NCBI GenBank assembly: GCA_017543025.1
Contig: JAFYGX010000180.1
Coordinates: forward strand, 1 to 19,227
Direction: 5' to 3'
Length of the DNA: 19,227 nucleotides
Source: Solobacterium sp.
GTDB taxonomy: Bacteria; Bacillota_I; Bacilli_A; Erysipelotrichales; Erysipelotrichaceae
A program made the translations under genes and the position numbers. Shown here piece by piece: positions 14,509 to 19,227 of this stretch (within the stretch, counting starts at the first letter, position 1; each line of letters starts with the position of its first letter). The notes beneath the pieces are model-generated. The model had not been told where the DNA came from. It worked only from the letters and a program-made list of their open reading frames with translations, and made no database searches.

Positions 14509-14828
14509 GGCAATGCGGCTGTCAGAGGGAACAATCGGATAACAAAAAGCCTGTCAGAATGATCTGTTTCAGCGGATGAAATGGAGGGATTTCTTCCTTC
14601 ATGGCGTCAGCTCTGCATCAGCAGATAAGACAGAGGAAAGCATTGGAAATCCGTGTCACCATCCGGAGGAGTGGTCAGATGACGGGCGTTTTGCGTAAGC
14701 GATCAGCTGATATCGTAGGGTCATGGTGGGGGTACAGTCTTCCACCGCGGTTAGGGATCTATCTGAAAGATGTTTCATTATTGACAGAAAATAAAATGAT
14801 AATTTTCTGAAAATATATGAAATAGAGG
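14509..14828 (+). other. Intergenic region before the T-box leader
   Basis: No gene supported; a 69-codon ORF at 14601-14810 has unlikely composition and no good RBS. A perfect inverted repeat CAGAAAAT-N9-ATTTTCTG lies at 14785-14809, overlapping a TTGACA (14781-14786) that lacks a -10 box at the right distance. The right arm continues into TCTGAAAA (14806-14813), the half-site also found at the amt and glnA promoters. Confidence 0.35.
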
Positions 14829-14857
14829 TTGACGAACTGCAGTTTCTGCATTACGCT
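14829..14857 (+). promoter_or_regulatory. Promoter of the T-box/asnB-dapF-dapL transcript
   Basis: TTGACG (14829-14834), a 17-base spacer and TACGCT (14852-14857). The start would fall at about 14864, just before stem I of the T-box. Confidence 0.55.
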
Positions 14858-14870
14858 TCAACCATACATA

Positions 14871-15143
14871 AAGCAAAGCGATGCGGAAGAGGAGTACTTC
14901 TGAGCGAGTCATTCAAGAGAGCGGGCAGCAGATGGGAATCCCGTATGACAGACAGAACGGAAAAACACTTCCAAGCCCGACCCGAACAGCAAAGGTGTTA
15001 AGTAGGGAAGGCGTGAGAGCGGCACGTTATCCCCGCAGGGGTTTGCTGGAACCCGGTTTGAGAAGTAAGTCAGGTGGCACCACGGAGAGGCGGCCTTCGT
15101 CCTGAAGATGATCAGGAGGATTGCCGTCCGTACGGAGGTGCCA
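14871..15143 (+). promoter_or_regulatory. T-box leader, specifier most likely AAC (Asn)
   Basis: Canonical T-box elements appear in order. Stem I opens with GCGATGCGGAAGAGGAGTA (AGTA box) and carries the AAGAGAGC distal element; its lower stem is GGAAG paired with CTTCC. The last bases before that CTTCC are AAAAACA, so codon plus purine reads AAC-A (14964-14967), Asn. AAA (Lys) is possible if the loop is drawn differently. A CCCC/GGGG stem III follows. The T-box sequence AGGTGGCACCACGG is at 15072-15085, with an antiterminator CAGG (15071-15074)/CCTG (15101-15104). The competing hairpin TCCTGA/TCAGGA (15100-15117) lacks a T-run. Instead TGGCACC (15075-15081) is complementary to GGTGCCA (15137-15143), which overlaps the asnB SD. 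Confidence 0.9.
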
Positions 15144-15147
15144 TTTT

Positions 15148-16731
15148 ATGTGCTCGATATTTACAGTACTGTCGAAGGATATCCCGGAAGATGTGATCCG
15201 GAAGAGTTTTTACAGAACCGTTTCACGCGGACCGGATATGAGCCGGCTCGTACCGTTTCCGCGCGGCTGGATGGGATTTCACCGGCTTGCCATTATGGGA
15301 CTGGATGAAACGGGAATGCAGCCGTTTGAGAGGGACGGAGACTATGCGATATGCAATGGAGAACTTTACGGGTTCAGGCCGATACGGAGGCGTCTGTCAG
15401 AACAGTATCCGATCATCAGCGGTTCTGACTGTGAAATCATTCTTCCGCTGTATTACGAATATGGTCTGGAACTCTTCAAGACACTGGATGCGGAATTTGC
15501 AATGGTTCTCTACGATCATAAGCAGGATATGGTGATCGCAGCCCGTGATCCGATCGGCATCCGCCCGCTGTATTACGGAACCCTGCAGGATGGTTCGATG
15601 GTGTTTGCAAGTGAACCGAAAAACCTGACTGAACTTTGCCGGAAGATCATGCCGTTCCCGCCGGGTCATTACTGGACAGAACGGGATGGCTTTGTCCGAT
15701 ATGACGATCCTTCTGAAGTTGTGCAGTTCACAATGAAAGGTGAAGATGAAATCTGCAGAAAACTCAGACGGCTTCTGATGGATGGTGTGGCAAAACGGCT
15801 TGATGCGGATGCGCCTGTCGGGTTTCTGCTTTCCGGGGGTCTGGATTCATCTCTGGTGTGTGCGATTGCGGCCAGGCTTTCCGACCGGCCGATCCGTACG
15901 TTTGCCATCGGTATGGATGTGGACGCGATCGATCTGAAATATGCGCGGAAAACCGCGGATTATATCGGAAGCGAGCATACCGAAGTGATCATTTCAAAGC
16001 ACGATGTACTGAATTGTCTGGAAGATGTGGTGCATCTTCTCGGAACGTGGGATATTACAACGATCCGGGCATCGGTGGGAATGTATCTTGTCTGTAAATA
16101 TATTCATGAAAACACGGATATACGAGTGCTTCTGACAGGGGAGATATCCGATGAGCTGTTTGGCTATAAATATACAGACTTCGCACCGAATGCGGAGGAG
16201 TTTCAGAAGGAAGCAGAAAAACGGATCCGTGAGCTGCATATGTACGATGTGCTTCGGGCAGACCGATGCATTTCTGTCAATTCTCTGGAAGCGAGAGTTC
16301 CGTTCGGAGATCTGAAGTTTGTCCGCTATGCGATGAGCATTGATCCGGTACTTAAAATGAACCGTCATAACATGGGAAAATACCTGCTTCGCAAGGCGTT
16401 TGAAGCGGATCATATTCTGCCGGAGGAAATTCTCTGGCGGCAGAAAGCGGCGTTTTCTGATGCCGTAGGTCATTCCATGGTGGAGGATATCCGTGCTTAT
16501 GCGGAAGATCTGTATACACAGGAAGAATTCGAAGCAAACTGCAGGAAGTATTCCTACTGCCCGCCTTTCACAAAGGAGAGCCTGCTGTATCGTGAGCTGT
16601 TTGAGAGGTATTACCCCGGAAATGCGGAAATGATTGCGGATTTCTGGATGCCGAACCGGAACTGGGAAGGGTGTGCGGTAGATGATCCTTCCGCACGAGT
16701 CCTTTCCAACTACGGAGAAAGCGGGGTGTAA
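15148..16731 (+). CDS. asnB: Asparagine synthetase B, glutamine-hydrolysing
   Basis: 527 residues. The start is the ATG at 15148 with GGAGG (15134-15138) 9 bases upstream, which places the catalytic Cys at position 2 (MCSIF) as required for a class II glutaminase; an in-frame TTG at 15121 would bury it. Glutaminase motifs: HRLAIMGLDE, CNGELYG (69-75), SGSDCEI (91-97) and ARDPIGIRPLYYG. Synthetase motifs: SGGLDSS (229-235, ATP PP-loop), TGEISDELFGYKY, LEARVPFGDLKF, and RQKAAFSDAVG. The tail, including TKESLLYRELFERYYP, resembles that of E. coli AsnB. It converts aspartate, glutamine and ATP to asparagine in the cytoplasm. T-box control supports this role. Because dapF and dapL follow, amidation of diaminopimelate, known for some AsnB homologues, is an alternative. 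Confidence 0.93.
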   Translation: MCSIFTVLSKDIPEDVIRKSFYRTVSRGPDMSRLVPFPRGWMGFHRLAIMGLDETGMQPFERDGDYAICNGELYGFRPIRRRLSEQYPIISGSDCEIILPLYYEYGLELFKTLDAEFAMVLYDHKQDMVIAARDPIGIRPLYYGTLQDGSMVFASEPKNLTELCRKIMPFPPGHYWTERDGFVRYDDPSEVVQFTMKGEDEICRKLRRLLMDGVAKRLDADAPVGFLLSGGLDSSLVCAIAARLSDRPIRTFAIGMDVDAIDLKYARKTADYIGSEHTEVIISKHDVLNCLEDVVHLLGTWDITTIRASVGMYLVCKYIHENTDIRVLLTGEISDELFGYKYTDFAPNAEEFQKEAEKRIRELHMYDVLRADRCISVNSLEARVPFGDLKFVRYAMSIDPVLKMNRHNMGKYLLRKAFEADHILPEEILWRQKAAFSDAVGHSMVEDIRAYAEDLYTQEEFEANCRKYSYCPPFTKESLLYRELFERYYPGNAEMIADFWMPNRNWEGCAVDDPSARVLSNYGESGV

Positions 16732-16735
16732 TGCG

Positions 16736-17551
16736 ATGAAAATCACAAAGATGCAGGGAGCCGGAAATGATTATCTCTATTTCTTCGAAGAACCTCCCGC
16801 AGATGTGAAAGAACGTTCGATCAGGCTCTGTGACCGCCATTTCGGAATCGGAGCCGACGGGCTGATCTATATCTCAGAATCTGCTGCTGCAGACTTCCGG
16901 ATGCGTATTTTCAATGCGGATGGAAGCGAAGCCGGGATGTGCGGCAACGGGATCCGCTGCGTCGCAAAGTATGTATATGCCAGAGGATATACCGATCAGA
17001 CAGAACTGCGGATTGAAACACAGTCCGGAATTCGTGAGGTAAAGCTTCACCGGAAAGGGGCGGAAGTGACTGCCGTGTCTGTCAATATGGGAAAGGTTAC
17101 GGTTTCCAAGCCTGTCACAGCAAAGATCGGCGGCATTTCGTATCTGATCCATCCGGTATCGGTCGGTAATCCGCATGCGGTAATCATTACGGATCAGAGC
17201 GGACTTGGACTTCCGGAACGGATCGGTTCGGAAATTGAACACTATCCGATGTTTCCGGGCGGAGTGAATGCGGAGTTTGTGACGGTACTGTCAGAAAACA
17301 GGATCCGCATGCGTGTATGGGAAAGAGGGAGCGGCGTCACGCTGGCGTGCGGTACCGGAGCCTGTGCCAGTGCTGCCGTCTGCACAGCAGAAGGACTGTG
17401 TGCGGGCGGACAGCCTGTCATTGCGGAGCTTGACGGCGGCGAACTTGAACTGACGGTTCAGGAAGACGGAACGGTATGGATGAAGGGACCGGCAGAATTT
17501 GTGTTTGAAGCTGAGGTGCAGATAGAAGGAGAAGACGGATGGCAACAGTGA
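16736..17551 (+). CDS. dapF: Diaminopimelate epimerase
   Basis: 271 residues from the ATG at 16736, 4 bases after the asnB stop, with GGGGTG about 9 bases upstream inside the end of asnB. It interconverts LL- and meso-diaminopimelate without a cofactor, using two Cys residues as acid and base: Cys69 in AGMCGNGIRC and Cys205 in GVTLACGTGAC. Both are present, as are the opening MKITKMQGAGNDY and the CDRHFGIGADGL segment. Length and motif order are normal. Meso-DAP feeds lysine and peptidoglycan synthesis. The tight spacing shows co-transcription with asnB, so it should also respond to the T-box. If that T-box acts on translation, dapF is affected mainly through coupling. Confidence 0.97.
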   Translation: MKITKMQGAGNDYLYFFEEPPADVKERSIRLCDRHFGIGADGLIYISESAAADFRMRIFNADGSEAGMCGNGIRCVAKYVYARGYTDQTELRIETQSGIREVKLHRKGAEVTAVSVNMGKVTVSKPVTAKIGGISYLIHPVSVGNPHAVIITDQSGLGLPERIGSEIEHYPMFPGGVNAEFVTVLSENRIRMRVWERGSGVTLACGTGACASAAVCTAEGLCAGGQPVIAELDGGELELTVQEDGTVWMKGPAEFVFEAEVQIEGEDGWQQ

Positions 17552-18720
17552 ATCGGCATTATGAAAAACTGCAGGATTCTTATCTGTTCGCAGGAATTGC
17601 AGATCGGGTAAACGCCTATTGCAGCGTTCATCCTGACCGGAAAGTTCTGCGGCTTGGCATCGGTGATGTGACGCAGCCGCTCTGTCCGTCAGTCATCGCA
17701 GCGATTCATGCGGCCGCAGAGGAACAGAGCAGAGCAGAAACGTTTCACGGATATATGCCTGAATGCGGGGATCCGGCATTGAGAAATGCGGTAAAGGAAT
17801 ACTATCGCAGACGGAATGTGATTCTCGATGCGAAGGAAGTGTTTATTTCCAGCGGAGCCAGCGATGAACTCGGGGATCTTCTGCATCTGTTTGACAGCAG
17901 TCTTGAGGTCATTCTGCCCGAACCGGCGTATCCTGCGTATGCGGATGCGAATATCATGGACGGAAGAACCATTCATTTCATTGAAACATCACTGGCGGAC
18001 GGGTTTACGCCGGATCCTCCGGCAAAGCCGGTCACCGCACTGATATACATCTGCTCTCCGAATAACCCGACCGGCGCAGTGTTCTCAGAAGAACAGCTGA
18101 AGAAATGGGTTCACTATGCAAATGAGACGGAATCCGTGATTCTGTTTGATGCGGCTTATGAAGCGTTTATTACCGAAGCCGGGATTCCCCGCAGTATTTA
18201 TGAAATCAAAGGAGCCAGAACCTGTGCCATTGAAATCAGTTCGCTTTCCAAAACAGCAGGGTTTACCGGAACACGCTGCGGGTACACCGTGATTCCGGAA
18301 GCACTGAAGCGGGATGGCAGAAGTCTGAATGAGATGTGGGTACGCAACCGCACAACCAGAACCAACGGAGTTTCCTTCATCCTCCAGCGAGCTGCACTTG
18401 CGGTGTTTTCCGAACAGGGACAGAAAGAGATCAGGGAAACGCTTTCCATCTACCGCAGAAATGCGGAAGTGTTCATGGCGGCGCTGAATCGTGCGGGCCT
18501 TGCCTATACGGGCGGAGTGAATGCGCCTTACATCTGGATGAAATGCCCCCATGGTCTGAGCGGCTGGGAAACGTTCGATCTGCTGCTGGAGAAGGCACAG
18601 ATTGTCGGAACTCCCGGGGAAGGATTCGGCAGATGCGGAGAGGGGTTCTTCCGCTTCTCCATGTTCGCGGATCCGGAGGATATCCTGGAGGCCGGACGCA
18701 GGATAGCGGATGTGTTTTGA
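17539..18720 (+). CDS. dapL: LL-diaminopimelate aminotransferase
   Basis: 393 residues. The ATG at 17539 overlaps the end of dapF by 13 bases; AGAAGGAGA lies just upstream within dapF, typical of translational coupling. It is a PLP-dependent class I/II aminotransferase that makes LL-DAP from tetrahydrodipicolinate and glutamate in one step. Visible features: RLGIGDVTQPL, the phosphate/cofactor segment SSGASDELGDL, SPNNPTGAVF (172-182), FDAAYEAF with Asp204, SSLSKTAGFTGTRCGY with the Schiff-base Lys238, and RNRTTRTNGVSF. These fit DapL rather than generic AspC. Together with dapF it gives the last two steps to meso-DAP, so the cell uses the aminotransferase pathway without succinyl or acetyl intermediates. 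Confidence 0.95.
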   Translation: MATVNRHYEKLQDSYLFAGIADRVNAYCSVHPDRKVLRLGIGDVTQPLCPSVIAAIHAAAEEQSRAETFHGYMPECGDPALRNAVKEYYRRRNVILDAKEVFISSGASDELGDLLHLFDSSLEVILPEPAYPAYADANIMDGRTIHFIETSLADGFTPDPPAKPVTALIYICSPNNPTGAVFSEEQLKKWVHYANETESVILFDAAYEAFITEAGIPRSIYEIKGARTCAIEISSLSKTAGFTGTRCGYTVIPEALKRDGRSLNEMWVRNRTTRTNGVSFILQRAALAVFSEQGQKEIRETLSIYRRNAEVFMAALNRAGLAYTGGVNAPYIWMKCPHGLSGWETFDLLLEKAQIVGTPGEGFGRCGEGFFRFSMFADPEDILEAGRRIADVF

Positions 18721-18761
18721 ATGTAATAATTTGCAGAAATGATGAAAATACAGAAAGTATT

Positions 18762-18787
18762 TCTGAAAATGATTGACACTTTTCAGA
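18762..18787. promoter_or_regulatory. Inverted-repeat operator candidate over the glnA -35 box
   Basis: Perfect TCTGAAAA (18762-18769), 10-base spacer, TTTTCAGA (18780-18787), enclosing the -35 hexamer; same repeat as at amt (3833-3859, spacer 11). A second palindrome CAGAAA-GTA-TTTCTG (18751-18765) overlaps its left end. Confidence 0.65.
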
Positions 18788-18801
18788 TGAACCGGTAATA
18801 T
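18773..18801 (+). promoter_or_regulatory. glnA promoter
   Basis: TTGACA (18773-18778), a 17-base spacer and TAATAT (18796-18801); one mismatch from consensus. Confidence 0.88.
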
Positions 18802-18805
18802 GAAA

Positions 18806-18824
18806 TCTGTCAGAGCAAAGGTGC
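18806..18824 (+). promoter_or_regulatory. Shared leader element, glnA copy
   Basis: TCTGTCAGAGCAAAGGTGC, identical over 19 bases to the minus-strand sequence at 3797-3815 upstream of amt, and placed 4 bases after the -10 box. The first nine bases form a TCTG-T-CAGA palindrome at the likely transcription start. Confidence 0.75.
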
Positions 18825-18862
18825 CCGAACAACCGGGTTTCCTTTGCTCTTTTATTTTATTT
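18812..18862 (+). terminator. Attenuator-like hairpin in the glnA leader
   Basis: AGAGCAAAGG (18812-18821) pairs with CCTTTGCTCT (18841-18850). An inner CCCG/CGGG stem extends the structure, and TTTTATTTTATTT follows. The RBS of glnA comes 2-3 bases after the T-tract. As at amt, a complete terminator sits between the promoter and the first gene, so expression must depend on readthrough or on a factor that prevents the hairpin. Confidence 0.75.
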
Positions 18863-18877
18863 CAGGAGGAAATGCAT

Positions 18878-19227
18878 ATGAGCTACACAAAAGAAGAGAT
18901 CATCAAACTGGTAGAAGAAGGCGATGTTGAATTTATCCGCATGCAGTTCACGGATATCTTCGGGCGGCTGAAGAACGTTGCGATCACCGCATCCCAGATC
19001 AGTAAGGCAGTCAACAACGAAATCATGATCGATGGAAGTTCCATCGAAGGATTTGTACGAATCAATGAATCAGACATGTATCTTCATCCGGATCTTGACT
19101 CCTATGCAGTTCTTCCATGGAGACCGCAGCAGGCCAGGGTCGCAAGGCTGATCTGCGATGTTTATATGCCGGATGGAACGCCGTTTGCCGGTGATCCGCG
19201 CAGCACACTGAAAAAGGTACTGGCGAA
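18878..19227 (+). CDS. glnA: Glutamine synthetase type I, 3' partial
   Basis: The first 116 codons of the gene; it runs off the right edge. The ATG at 18878 has AGGAGGA (18864-18870) 7 bases upstream; an in-frame ATG at 18872 is too close to it. The sequence [20 protein letters not shown] is followed by [16 protein letters not shown] and [20 protein letters not shown], then [20 protein letters not shown] and [13 protein letters not shown]. This is the N-terminal beta-grasp domain of bacterial GSI; the DGSSIEGF loop carries the Asp50-equivalent that helps form the ammonium/ATP site of the adjacent subunit. It makes glutamine from glutamate, ammonium and ATP, and supplies AsnB. Its control region matches that of the ammonium transporter gene. 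Feedback and adenylylation sites lie outside the window. Confidence 0.97.
   Translation, partial: MSYTKEEIIKLVEEGDVEFIRMQFTDIFGRLKNVAITASQISKAVNNEIMIDGSSIEGFVRINESDMYLHPDLDSYAVLPWRPQQARVARLICDVYMPDGTPFAGDPRSTLKKVLA

Noticed and set aside
14601..14810. 69-codon ORF before the T-box
   Set aside because: No RBS, unusual composition, and it overlaps an AT-rich control region.
14986..14995. AGCAAAGGTG within the T-box, similar to the amt/glnA leader element
   Set aside because: Only about ten bases match, without the flanking TCTGTCAGA or the terminator arm; it is part of the T-box between stem I and the antiterminator.
15994..16746. 250-codon open frame on the minus strand
   Set aside because: Shadow of asnB, which has complete catalytic motifs on the other strand.
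18806..18862. ANTAR-type two-hairpin antitermination site (GC-AAAGGT-GC resembles a hexaloop with A1 and G4)
   Set aside because: Only one possible two-pair mini-stem is present and the predicted start leaves no space for the required first hairpin; kept only as a remote possibility.

Overview
The window looks like chromosome from a Gram-positive anaerobe of the Bacillota, of the Clostridia or Erysipelotrichia kind. Shine-Dalgarno sequences are strong (AGGAGG or GGGGG, usually 5-9 bases before the start), base composition is roughly balanced, a T-box leader precedes an asparagine synthetase gene, lysine is made by the DapL route, and an ammonium transporter carries a fused PII domain. No tRNA, rRNA, CRISPR array, insertion sequence or phage gene was seen. 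The organism assignment is inference from these traits.

Layout. 1-465: end of an Ntn-type amide hydrolase, cut by the left edge. 593-1201: flavin reductase-like protein with its terminator. 1804-3573 (minus): Amt-PII fusion, with a long leader that holds a promoter, an inverted repeat, an attenuator-like hairpin and a 17-codon small ORF. 4344-4682 (minus): small zinc-ribbon protein with a double-glycine leader-like N-terminus. 4945-6280: PAP2-family membrane protein with an altered catalytic motif, followed by a broken CTP-dependent lipid kinase-like gene. 6496-7452 (minus): DUF3089 alpha/beta hydrolase. 7750-8436: HdeD/DUF308 membrane protein. 8553-10387 (minus): 5'-nucleotidase-like lipoprotein gene with a frameshift just after its lipobox. 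10703-11602 (minus): CPBP intramembrane protease. 11965-12561: GNAT acetyltransferase, converging on a TetR-family gene (12714-13235, minus). The TetR gene is divergent from a pectinacetylesterase-like hydrolase (13384-14508). 14871-17551 and on to 18720: T-box leader, asnB, dapF, dapL. 18762 to the right edge: glnA promoter, attenuator and 5' part of glnA.

The unifying theme is nitrogen and aspartate-family metabolism. The amt-PII gene and glnA lie 15 kb apart. They share the same control block: an 8-bp inverted repeat (TCTGAAAA / TTTTCAGA, spacer 10-11) straddling the -35 box, a 17-base promoter spacer, and an identical 19-base element at the transcript start. That element contains the 5' arm of an intrinsic-terminator-like hairpin placed directly before the first ribosome-binding site. 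This points to a shared nitrogen regulon with both DNA-level and attenuation control, by a regulator not encoded in the window. Between them, asnB-dapF-dapL sits behind a T-box whose specifier reads best as AAC (Asn). That T-box appears to act by hiding the asnB ribosome-binding site rather than by termination.

Several genes show decay: a nonsense mutation in the lipid kinase-like gene, a one-base frameshift in the nucleotidase, PSGN in place of PSGH in the PAP2 protein, and a missing ATG in the DUF3089 gene.
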